A stretch of 34,337 nt of DNA from CAYLUN01 sp964386865 (GTDB taxonomy: Bacteria; Verrucomicrobiota; Kiritimatiellia; RFP12; UBA1067). Made by a program: the position numbers and the translations under genes. The notes below the pieces were generated by a model. The model saw only the letters and a program-made list of their open reading frames with translations. It did no database searches and had not been told where the DNA came from. Every line of letters begins with the position of its first letter. Position 1 is the stretch's first letter. The stretch spans positions 1 to 34,337 of the forward strand of contig CAYLUN010000060.1 of the NCBI GenBank assembly GCA_964386865.1, written 5' to 3'. Positions 23,876-30,505 of the stretch are shown here, one piece after another.

Positions 23876-24814
23876 TTACGTCGCGCTGACGTTGAGGCGC
23901 TTGACCGCGGCCGAGTTCGTGACGCGCACGTCCTCGGACCAGTCGAACTTCGCGACCTCCACGCGGCCGTCATCGCGCATGTAGCTCGACGGGACCATGT
24001 ACTTGCCCATGAGGCGGAAGGTCTTCATGAAACTCGGGTCGCGGCGCGTCGGGTTCGGCCGGCGTGCGAACACCAGCACCGACGTATCGAGCAGGAACTT
24101 GATGTCCTCAGCGATGCCCGGCGCGGCGTTGTCGTAGACCATGTAGGAGGTCCGCACGTCCGGCGTGCCGACGAACAGATGGCCCGCAGTCGCCTCAGTC
24201 GGCACCGCGAGGCTGCCGCCCTTGCCGCCGTTGCCGACAACAAAGCGCCCGCGCACGTTCGCCTGATTCTTGAAAAGTACCCACGCGCTCGCACCGAAGA
24301 GCACACCCACGCCCATGAGACTGCCGTACTTGGCCGCCTTGATCACGTCCATGATCGCAGCGTCGATATCGGCCACCGGGTCAGCCGAGGAACCCCAGAC
24401 CTTACCGGTGCCAGCGCCGGACGCAGCCAAGGCCGCGTCGATCACGCTTTTCTCGTGCTCAAGCGCCGCCACTTCGGAAACCGCCACCGCGCCTTCGCGC
24501 AAGGCGTTTTCGAGGTCCGAGCTCTCCAGCTTCTCCAGGTTGTCCACCGGATAGTCGAGCGCGTGGGGCTCGCAGTTGTAGGTCTCGTCATTCACCTCGA
24601 AGCGCAGCTCCGTCGCGCGCCCGCCGATACTCCGAAGAGTATTGGGGATGCGAAAGCGGTCCTTCTCGGTGTACTTCTTGTACCGGCCGACCGAGGTCGG
24701 GACCTCGATGGTCGGGGCTAGAAACTCCGCAACCGGCATGATCGCGGACTGCGCCGCGCCCTGTGCGAACTCGCGCAGGACCGGGCTTGCACTGATGTCA
24801 CTTAAACGGCTCAT
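23876..24814 (-). CDS. Phage major capsid protein
   Basis: The 312-residue protein is the right size for an HK97-fold capsid subunit. It starts MSRLSDISASPVLREFAQG and includes VGRYKKYTEKDRFRIPNT, TELRFEVNDETYNCEPHALDYPV and a C-terminal MRDDGRVEVAKFDWSEDVRVTN, a pattern I know from major capsid proteins in Mu-type and related tailed phages. Position supports this: it follows the scaffold-like and cement-like genes and precedes the connector-like gene. ATG 24814 is preceded by AGGAGG nine bases upstream. No N-terminal delta domain of the fused type is seen, in line with a separate scaffold gene. Confidence 0.85.
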   Translation of the reverse strand: MSRLSDISASPVLREFAQGAAQSAIMPVAEFLAPTIEVPTSVGRYKKYTEKDRFRIPNTLRSIGGRATELRFEVNDETYNCEPHALDYPVDNLEKLESSDLENALREGAVAVSEVAALEHEKSVIDAALAASGAGTGKVWGSSADPVADIDAAIMDVIKAAKYGSLMGVGVLFGASAWVLFKNQANVRGRFVVGNGGKGGSLAVPTEATAGHLFVGTPDVRTSYMVYDNAAPGIAEDIKFLLDTSVLVFARRPNPTRRDPSFMKTFRLMGKYMVPSSYMRDDGRVEVAKFDWSEDVRVTNSAAVKRLNVSAT

Positions 24815-24840
24815 TTATCTCATCCTCCTGTTAGACCCGG

Positions 24841-25743
24841 TTAAACGCTGTAGAAGGTAAAACCAAGCAGTTTGATTCCCGAAACATTCGCCACCTTCAG
24901 TAAGGCGGACCCCATCATCGAGGCCGAAGAATCCCGTGACAAACGGCAATAGCTCGTCTCGGGGATCTGCACGGGCCTGACCTCTGCCGTGAGATCGCCC
25001 GACGCAATCACGGAAACAGGCACGATCACCTGCGTATTGTCAGGCGGATTAGCCGGCCACAGTTTCCAGCAGACCGCGTAGGTGACTCCGTCGATCACCG
25101 TCAGCCCGGACACGACAACCCACGCAATGGCGCTGAAGTTATTGGGCCACGCGTCAAAAGCGGGTCCGGCAAATACCGCGAGGATCAGCCCGATCAAGTC
25201 ATTCCCGGCAGGGGCGTTCGCGATCAGGCTCACCGGCACATGGAAAGCGCCGCCGTCCATCCCGATTTCGCCCTGGGGCCCCACGGCACCTGCCGCACCC
25301 GGCTCACCGTCGGCACCGGGAGCACCCGCCGCACCCGCCGCACCGGCGGCACCGCGCGCGCCGACGCACAACGGCCGCAGCAGCACATGCTGCCCTTCCA
25401 CACCGTCCTCTTCCGCGACGCCGACCGGAATCGCCGTGCCGGACAGCGTGCCCGTCTCCACGCGGCCGTCGCCTACCGCCACCAGCAACTGGCCCGCCTG
25501 GCACGCCCCCTTGAGGATGACGCGCGAGTTCGACAGCGAATTAAGCGGCGTGACGCCGCACAGATACCCCTGATCCGCCCCGCATGTGATCACGTACGGC
25601 GTAATGTCCGTGTTCGCCGCCGGCAACACGACATGCCCGTCCGCATTCAACTTGGCCAGTTTGCCCGTGGCCAGCGTCAGATCCTCGCCCGCCGGAAAAC
25701 CCATCGACCCGCATCTGCAGTCGCCCTGCACGTTGTTCATCAT
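24841..25743 (-). CDS. Capsid cement-like protein with collagen-like stretch and extra C-terminal domain
   Basis: Residues about 15-126 match the cement/decoration protein encoded just upstream (25756-26181): AGEDLT, then ILKGACQAGQLLVAV and GVAEEDGVEGQHVLLRP correspond to shared blocks in the paralogue. Residues 128-163 are 12 Gly-x-y triplets (GAAGAAGAAGAPGADGEPG and on), a collagen-like triple-helix candidate. The last 135 residues are a separate, probably beta-rich domain (WVVVSGLTVIDGVTYAVCWKLW). The reading is a capsid-surface fibre: a cement anchor, a stalk and a tip. ATG 25743 follows AAGGAG. The N-terminal family is DUF2190-like by resemblance. Confidence 0.75.
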   Translation of the reverse strand: MMNNVQGDCRCGSMGFPAGEDLTLATGKLAKLNADGHVVLPAANTDITPYVITCGADQGYLCGVTPLNSLSNSRVILKGACQAGQLLVAVGDGRVETGTLSGTAIPVGVAEEDGVEGQHVLLRPLCVGARGAAGAAGAAGAPGADGEPGAAGAVGPQGEIGMDGGAFHVPVSLIANAPAGNDLIGLILAVFAGPAFDAWPNNFSAIAWVVVSGLTVIDGVTYAVCWKLWPANPPDNTQVIVPVSVIASGDLTAEVRPVQIPETSYCRLSRDSSASMMGSALLKVANVSGIKLLGFTFYSV

Positions 25744-25755
25744 GGTAAAACTCCT

Positions 25756-26181
25756 TTAACCGCTGACGACCACATTCCCGATCATCACCGGACGGAACAG
25801 CACCGACTGCCCGTCGACGCCCTTTTCCTCTGCGATCCCCAGCCCGCGGTACGTGCCCGCCGCCGCCGGCAGAGCCCGAACCTTGCCTTTGTCCGCCGCC
25901 GTACCGGTGTCGGCCAGGACGATCAAGTCGCCCGGATTGCACGTGCCCTTGAGCACAGCCCGCACGTTGCGCCCCGCCTCAAACGGGCGCACGGCAACAA
26001 ACTCCGCATCCGCGTTATCGTCCACCAGTAGGTAGAACGCAAGGTCCGCGTTCGCCGAAGGCAACTTCACCTCCGGAACACCGCCGTCATGCGTCAGCAC
26101 CACCAACCGGCCGTTCTTGCCCGTCAGATCCTCGCCCGCCAACACCGGAATGTCCCCGGTTCTCGTATCGCTCTGGTTCAT
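25756..26181 (-). CDS. Capsid cement/decoration protein, DUF2190-like
   Basis: The 141-residue protein has the pattern of small phage cement proteins: PVLAGEDLTGKNGRLVVLTHDGG, VRAVLKGTCNPGDLIVLAD and GIAEEKGVDGQSVLFRPVMIG. Such proteins stabilise the expanded capsid from outside. The adjacent downstream gene carries the same domain plus a collagen-like stalk, so the pair arose by duplication. ATG 26181 has GGAGGAGG upstream. Confidence 0.75.
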   Translation of the reverse strand: MNQSDTRTGDIPVLAGEDLTGKNGRLVVLTHDGGVPEVKLPSANADLAFYLLVDDNADAEFVAVRPFEAGRNVRAVLKGTCNPGDLIVLADTGTAADKGKVRALPAAAGTYRGLGIAEEKGVDGQSVLFRPVMIGNVVVSG

Positions 26182-26207
26182 CGAAACCTCCTCCGCGCGA
26201 TCTCGCG

Positions 26208-26720
26208 CTATCGGTTATCACCCAACTCCTGCTCCGCCGCGCGGAACGCCACCGTGAACGAGCACCCATTGAGCCGCGCGAGCTCCTGTGCCCGGTTGCG
26301 GATTTTCGCCGCCTGGTCTCCCGGAGTCGCCGCAGGTGTGACCTGCACCGAACCCAGACGCGGGGCCGCCTCGCGGTTGTGCAGCGGCTTGGGGGCCGCA
26401 GCAGTCGGAGCCACCGATGCAGCAGGCGCGGTTTCCGCCTTCGCCACAGGCGCGGGCGTAACGCGTTCACGCATCCGATTGAGAATGCCCATCGCGTTCT
26501 CACGGTTTTCAAGCAGCTGGCCGCGCCAGAACGCGCGGTCCTCGTTCGGGATCACGTCCGCGTAGCCCTCCAGATCCTTCTCGGCGAGCGTGTTCTCCGA
26601 CTTGAGAACCTGCTCCACCAGGACCTCGTTCTTCGCCTTCTCCAGCGACAGCGCCTCTTCGAGCGACTTCACGCGCTCATCGAGACCCTCGCCCGCAGCA
26701 CCCTTTACCTCATCCTCCAT
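26208..26720 (-). CDS. Putative capsid scaffold protein
   Basis: The 170-residue acidic protein begins with a coiled-coil-like region (LDERVKSLEEALSLEKAKNEVLVEQVLKSE, about 12-41), followed by helical residues, a Pro/Ala-rich hinge (about 88-112) and a short C-terminal helix. It lies between the protease and the cement genes, where scaffold proteins are encoded, and has the right composition; there is no unique motif. ATG 26720 with AGGAGG five bases upstream is preferred to a TTG six codons earlier. The GTTGATTCC motif is 46 bases upstream of the start. Confidence 0.6.
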   Translation of the reverse strand: MEDEVKGAAGEGLDERVKSLEEALSLEKAKNEVLVEQVLKSENTLAEKDLEGYADVIPNEDRAFWRGQLLENRENAMGILNRMRERVTPAPVAKAETAPAASVAPTAAAPKPLHNREAAPRLGSVQVTPAATPGDQAAKIRNRAQELARLNGCSFTVAFRAAEQELGDNR

Positions 26721-26766
26721 AGCGACCTCCTGTGACAAGATTCAAAACGCCTCACACCTAACGACG

Positions 26767-26775
26767 GGAATCAAC
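26767..26775 (-). promoter_or_regulatory. GTTGATTYC motif upstream of the scaffold gene
   Basis: GTTGATTCC on the minus strand lies 46 bases before the start and just after the terminator of the Gly-rich cassette. It is one of four copies, all on the minus strand and all before structural genes. Function unknown. Confidence 0.5.
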
Positions 26776-26787
26776 ATTTAGAACCCT

Positions 26788-26828
26788 AGAAAACGAAAAG
26801 GCACACAGGCATTTCTGCCTGTGTGCCT
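26788..26828 (-). terminator. Terminator of the Gly-rich cassette
   Basis: On the minus strand a perfect 13-bp stem (AGGCACACAGGCA and its complement) with a GAAA loop is followed by TTTTCGTTTTC. It lies about 50 bases after the stop of the 26881-27474 gene. Confidence 0.9.
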
Positions 26829-26880
26829 CCTCTGTCCCTACAGTAATCCCGTCTGGGGTTACCGTAAAATCACCGGCTGT

Positions 26881-27474
26881 CTAGTAGCGCGGTTTTGCTG
26901 CCGGCAAACCATAATCCTTACGCTGTTGTGGCGTCAAGTCCTCTTCTTTTCCAAAAGTCCTATTCCAAGGCTTGAAGGGGCTATCCCGGTTGATATCACT
27001 GTTATGTGGTGCAAATGCACTGTCCTTTTTCATTGGACTATTCCAAACCGCAAACGGATTTTCGTTCTTCGGCTTGTAGTTACTCCCTAAGCTCCGCTCG
27101 TCATCTGCCCCAACACCCAACCCACGTCCTTGCTGCACGCCAAATCCACCAGATTGCCCAGAACCAATACCGCCATTGCCCAAGCGGCTATTGTTTCCAC
27201 TACCAACGCCTCCAGACCCAAAGCCATTATTTTGACTTCCGAAGCCGCTTCCCTGACTATTGCCAAAGCCGCTATTACCCATACCGCTTCCACCTGCTCC
27301 GAACCCGCTACCCTGGCTTCCGCCCAAGCCGCCGCTGCCCATACCGCTCCCGCCCACCCCGAACCCGTTATTGCGCTTTACACCCTGCGCATTATCTTCG
27401 AACCCACCGTATTGAGCCTGAGCAATCGACACCGTAAACAGGACACAACTTGCGAGCAAACAGGTGTTTTTCAT
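26881..27474 (-). CDS. Secreted Gly-rich repeat protein, phage cargo
   Basis: I cannot assign this 197-residue protein to a family. It starts MKNTCLLASCVLFTVSIAQAQ, a Sec signal. Residues about 38-125 are Gly/Ser/Asn-rich with repeated GSGFG, GSGMG and GNSGFG blocks. The C-terminal part holds three imperfect 13-residue repeats containing NPFAVWN, SAFAPHN and SPFKPWN, separated by KKD or NRD, and ends LTPQQRKDYGLP. ATG 27474 is preferred to an upstream frame extension because it starts the signal. The gene has its own promoter-like site and a strong terminator inside the head operon, so it is an inserted cargo gene (a moron); its base composition is visibly more AT-rich than its neighbours. 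A surface or adhesion role in the lysogen is possible. Confidence 0.75.
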   Translation of the reverse strand: MKNTCLLASCVLFTVSIAQAQYGGFEDNAQGVKRNNGFGVGGSGMGSGGLGGSQGSGFGAGGSGMGNSGFGNSQGSGFGSQNNGFGSGGVGSGNNSRLGNGGIGSGQSGGFGVQQGRGLGVGADDERSLGSNYKPKNENPFAVWNSPMKKDSAFAPHNSDINRDSPFKPWNRTFGKEEDLTPQQRKDYGLPAAKPRY

Positions 27475-27496
27475 ATGCAAACCCTTTCGTCCTAAT

Positions 27497-27526
27497 ATTT
27501 TACCCCTTCTTCTACATCCTAAGCAA
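27497..27526 (-). promoter_or_regulatory. Candidate promoter of the Gly-rich cassette
   Basis: On the minus strand TTGCTT (27526-27521), an 18-base spacer and TAAAAT (27502-27497) lie 22 bases before the ATG. Motif match only. Confidence 0.5.
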
Positions 27527-27564
27527 ACCCAAAACTGCAAAATGTCGACGGGCACATCGATTAC

Positions 27565-28434
27565 TCAGCTAGCTGAGCCGTACACTTGGCCAGTCTCCAA
27601 ATCAAAAAGACGACCACCTACCCGAGCATAAGTCTTCCTTCCAATCTTCACGATCCTACTACTCTTTACGCCACCCTCAACATCAGTCTCCGTATAGCCA
27701 CTGTTTTCCTTTAACTGCCGTACAGCCGCCTTGGCACGGCGAACAGCCAGTGACGCCGCCCGCGCCACATCCGACCACCGGTTGGCCGTGTCGTCATCAA
27801 CCGGCTCCAGCGTGCAGTGACAGTTACAGGGCGGCGGCTTCATTCTGGCCCATTCGACAGCTGTCTTGATCTTCCCGGCCCGTGCCAGGCAAGAATCGCA
27901 ATGCTCACCACTGGGTGGATTACCCAAAACCCACATGAGCTTCCGCTTAGCTTCGGTGCGGTTCTCGACGGGCTGGCGGTTGGCAAGCGGCCGACCGCCC
28001 TTAATATTCGGCTCGTTCGTCAGCGCCACGCTGACCAGCGCGCGCGGCCGGATGCGCCCGCCGCCGAGATCCTCGCACTGCGAGGGCGGGGGAAAGACCG
28101 GGCTCATGAGGCGGAAACGTCCGCCCTGCACAGCAACAAGACCCGCATCGGACCACCGCACTCGCGCCCACAGACCCGTGTCGCGCGACTCCAACTCGGT
28201 GATCCAACCGGCCGCTTCGCTCGATTGGCCCGTGTCCAGGGAGAAGTGGTCGAAGTCGACCAAAACACCTGGAAAGTTGGCGGCAGTCTTACGCGCGTTG
28301 AACTCCGCAGCGATAGCGTCACACGCCGCGCGATCGATGACCTGCGTGACGCCTGCGCCCGCGTGCGGGAACTCCCCGCACGGCGTTATTTGCGCCCAGC
28401 CGTCGGTCGCCAAAACGAAAGTGTTGTCGCCCAT
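27565..28434 (-). CDS. Mu I-like prohead protease with F-like Cys-rich C-terminal part
   Basis: The 289-residue protein begins like phage Mu protein I, the prohead protease: LATDGWAQITPCGEFPHAG, GVLVDFDHFSLDTGQ, AAGWITELESRDTGLWARV and MSPVFPPP, up to ALTNEPNIKG at about 148. The next segment is unlike protein I and recalls the end of Mu F-type minor head proteins: WVLGNPPSGEHCDSCLARAG and PPPCNCHCTLEP, with Cys pairs. A Lys-rich tail ends LFDLETGQVYG. No separate F-like gene lies between portal and protease, so this may be a fusion of protease with part of F. ATG 28434 follows GGAGGG. The first half is assigned with confidence, the fusion less so. Confidence 0.78.
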   Translation of the reverse strand: MGDNTFVLATDGWAQITPCGEFPHAGAGVTQVIDRAACDAIAAEFNARKTAANFPGVLVDFDHFSLDTGQSSEAAGWITELESRDTGLWARVRWSDAGLVAVQGGRFRLMSPVFPPPSQCEDLGGGRIRPRALVSVALTNEPNIKGGRPLANRQPVENRTEAKRKLMWVLGNPPSGEHCDSCLARAGKIKTAVEWARMKPPPCNCHCTLEPVDDDTANRWSDVARAASLAVRRAKAAVRQLKENSGYTETDVEGGVKSSRIVKIGRKTYARVGGRLFDLETGQVYGSAS

Positions 28435-28460
28435 TGATCGAACCCTCCAATGAAGGGCTC

Positions 28461-28469
28461 GAAATCAAC
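28461..28469 (-). promoter_or_regulatory. GTTGATTYC motif upstream of the protease gene
   Basis: GTTGATTTC lies 26 bases before the start and just after the terminator of the small 66-residue cassette. The sequence between terminator and motif resembles that at 26767-26798. Confidence 0.5.
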
Positions 28470-28482
28470 TATTTTATCCCCA

Positions 28483-28516
28483 GAAAACACAAAAGCCGCA
28501 CGGTTTCCCGTGCGGC
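28483..28516 (-). terminator. Terminator of the 66-residue cassette
   Basis: On the minus strand the stem GCCGCACGG/CCGTGCGGC with a GAAA loop is followed by TTTTGTGTTTTC. It has the same loop and tail style as the terminator at 26788. Confidence 0.9.
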
Positions 28517-28556
28517 AAAAAGCAATGCTTATTAAAATCTAGAACTTCACGACCAG

Positions 28557-28757
28557 TTACACTCGTTTCACTTTGAACGCATCTTTGCCAAAAACCTTCA
28601 TCGTGGTATCAGAACCACTCCCTTTAACGTCAACCGTGTCACCAACTCTCACGGAAAAAAGAGCTGAGCGTCCATTACTATCGGCTGCCCGATACTTGTC
28701 GCCACTGTCAAGAACAACCGTATCACTAGACTCGATACTCTTAACTGAATACGTCAT
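28557..28757 (-). CDS. 66-residue protein of a single-gene phage cassette
   Basis: I do not recognise this protein. It is mostly beta-strand by pattern (SDTVVLDSGDKYRAA, ALFSVRVGDTVDVKGSG, TTMKVFGKDAFKVKRV), charged, without signal or membrane segment, and could form a small barrel. It is a complete unit: promoter TTGACA-N17-TAGACT with an overlapping palindrome, Shine-Dalgarno AAAGGA seven bases before the ATG, and a strong terminator. The AT-rich composition differs from the structural genes. It is probably expressed in the lysogen or early, independent of the late operon; regulation, superinfection exclusion or defence are all possible. Confidence 0.75.
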   Translation of the reverse strand: MTYSVKSIESSDTVVLDSGDKYRAADSNGRSALFSVRVGDTVDVKGSGSDTTMKVFGKDAFKVKRV

Positions 28758-28807
28758 GTCTCGGTCCTTTCAAACTGTGGGGTACATACAATCCAAGACA
28801 GGTTGTC

Positions 28808-28836
28808 AGTCTAGCGACCTTTGACATTCATGTCAA
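28808..28836 (-). promoter_or_regulatory. Strong promoter with overlapping operator-like palindrome
   Basis: On the minus strand TTGACA (28836-28831), a 17-base spacer and TAGACT (28813-28808) are seen. The -35 lies within the palindrome TTGACATGAATGTCAA (28821-28836; two perfect 7-bp arms), a likely repressor-binding site. Confidence 0.75.
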
Positions 28837-28914
28837 CCCGGTCAATTTGCAAGCGGCGATTCCGAATTAGGCACCGCATTCGACTTGGACGTGTCGGTTC
28901 GAGCCGGAAGTGAG

Positions 28915-29988
28915 TCAGGTCATGCCTGCCGCACTGGTAATTCCTGATCCCATCACCACCGTCAGTTCAAACCCCGCCTCGACTGGCCACCCCGGGAATG
29001 CGACAGCCAAGAGCGACTTATCGAAATCGCGCCGCAGGGCCTCCGATACCATGACGGAGTCGGCCTTGGCCACCTGGTTGAACGCTTCCTGATGCGCCGA
29101 TCCGGCGAGCGTGCCGCTGCCGCTCTCTGTCAGCATCGTGAGCAGACCGCCGGTTCCGAGCAGCGTGATCTGCCGGTCGAGATAGTCCAGATGGTCGCGG
29201 AACGGCGGCTTGCCGCTGCCGCCGCCGTTCACGTACTTCACGTCGGTGCCGTTGGGCAGGTAGCCGCGGCCGTCCTTGACGAGATCCTGCGCGATGGCCA
29301 GATACTGCTTCTCCTTCTCCTCGGTCACGCCGGGCGGTCCGATGAAGAACATCGACGGGATGCCGTAAACGTCCAGAAACGAACTCCAGTCGCGCAGGGC
29401 GAGGTTGCGGCGGAAGTACTGCACGGCCAGAATCCGGTCGAGGGCGATGGGCGACTCCACAATCGCGAAATTGCCCCGTTCGATCTTCTCGCCCTCATCC
29501 ACACCCGAGCGGGCGTCGCGGTTGTAACTCCACTCGCCGAACATGCCGCTGCGGCACCAGAACCACTGTTCCACCGGCTCCAAGCGCACGACGCCCCTGC
29601 CGCACTCGGCGTAGTGCTTCTCGACATGCGCGAAGCCCCGGAAGGTGGCTGAGGCCAGAAAGGCGACCGCCTCGCGCAGGTTCTCCACCCGGTCGTACTG
29701 GTCGCGCAGGAAGGCCGCCTGTTCGCAGGCTAGGACGGTGTCGGTCGGCGACTCCTCGGGCTTCACATCCCACTCGCAGGCCAGCAGCGCCGCCCGCCGG
29801 CGCATCAGCACCGTCGCGATCAGGGCATCCGACCGTTCCATTGCCTGATAGAACCACTGGAGATCCGCAAAGGCTCCACGCTCACCCTGCTCGATGAGCT
29901 GGACGATCCGTTCCAGCGTCATGCCCCGCAGCGGGTTCACATACTCCCGCCACGCGTTATCCTTGCTCGTGTACACCGACAATGCCAT
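28915..29988 (-). CDS. Phage portal protein, Mu gp29-like (DUF935)
   Basis: The 357-residue protein matches the DUF935 portal family: the N-terminal NPLRGMTLERIVQLIEQGERG, YQAMERSDALIATVLMRRRAALLACEWDVKP, the wing AFLASATFRGFAHVEKHY and the stem-like TMLTESGSGTLAGSAHQEAFNQV. It would form the dodecameric vertex that joins the packaging motor to the head. It is shorter than most family members of 450-500 residues: the last residues FELTVVMGSGITSAAGMT end soon after the stem, so the C-terminal part seems missing. ATG 29988 with AGGAGG upstream is chosen over an ATG eight codons earlier. In Mu-type operons it adjoins TerL; here 2.3 kb with an opposite-strand gene lies between. Confidence 0.85.
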   Translation of the reverse strand: MALSVYTSKDNAWREYVNPLRGMTLERIVQLIEQGERGAFADLQWFYQAMERSDALIATVLMRRRAALLACEWDVKPEESPTDTVLACEQAAFLRDQYDRVENLREAVAFLASATFRGFAHVEKHYAECGRGVVRLEPVEQWFWCRSGMFGEWSYNRDARSGVDEGEKIERGNFAIVESPIALDRILAVQYFRRNLALRDWSSFLDVYGIPSMFFIGPPGVTEEKEKQYLAIAQDLVKDGRGYLPNGTDVKYVNGGGSGKPPFRDHLDYLDRQITLLGTGGLLTMLTESGSGTLAGSAHQEAFNQVAKADSVMVSEALRRDFDKSLLAVAFPGWPVEAGFELTVVMGSGITSAAGMT

Positions 29989-30012
29989 ATCCACGCCTCC
30001 TATAAATGGCAC

Positions 30013-30021
30013 GGAATCAAC
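30013..30021 (-). promoter_or_regulatory. GTTGATTYC motif upstream of the portal gene
   Basis: GTTGATTCC lies 24 bases before the portal ATG, within TGTGTTGATTCC, at the border of the opposite-strand insertion. Confidence 0.5.
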
Positions 30022-30026
30022 ACAGC

Positions 30027-30055
30027 ATGAAAGTCACAAACCCTCTCCACGTCAA
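30027..30055 (-). promoter_or_regulatory. Candidate promoter of the portal-side operon
   Basis: On the minus strand TTGACG (30055-30050), a 17-base spacer and TTTCAT (30032-30027) lie 38 bases before the portal ATG. It could restart transcription after the DUF262 insertion. Confidence 0.4.
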
Positions 30056-30144
30056 CGGTAGGACGGCTTGAGCTCCCTGTTCACGGCGAAAGGAACAGCG
30101 ACATCGTAACCTCTTGCTTGTTGGTGAATTACACCGAATGGTCG

Positions 30145-30160
30145 GTTTCTTGCAAGAAAC
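30145..30160. promoter_or_regulatory. 16-bp perfect palindrome upstream of the DUF262 gene
   Basis: GTTTCTTGCAAGAAAC is self-complementary and overlaps a smaller repeat ACCGA/TCGGT (30133-30146). It lies in the 493-base space 30022-30505, where no convincing gene is seen, and could be an operator for the DUF262 gene or the divergent portal promoter. The small open frames at about 30114-30493 lack support. Confidence 0.4.
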
Positions 30161-30505
30161 AGCGACAAAATCTTGTCTAAGTTTCATGTTTTCATGGTGC
30201 CCAAAAAGCGCTAAATTTATGTTTGGAAATCAGTCCCTTATGGCGAGAACCGAAGATCGTGTAAGGAACAGAAGAAACCGCTCAATAACTTGGTGGGCGT
30301 CAAAGAGTGCAGAGTGCCCGTTTACGATATGGTTTCCGAAATGCGGCTCCATTGAGGCGCCACTCGGTCCCATGCGGACCACCCGGAGGAGGTCCCACAT
30401 CGGTGAACCCGCACCGGTCAGTGGAACTCCAGTTGGAGACTGCTCCGCCCCGCCTACTGACGCAGGCGATCTGTGATTATGCAAAACACTCAACTAGGAA
30501 CGCAA

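Noticed and set aside
30114..30493. Small open frames on both strands upstream of the DUF262 gene
   Set aside because: They overlap each other, lack ribosome-binding sites and recognisable domains, and start at TTG or run into the DUF262 leader.
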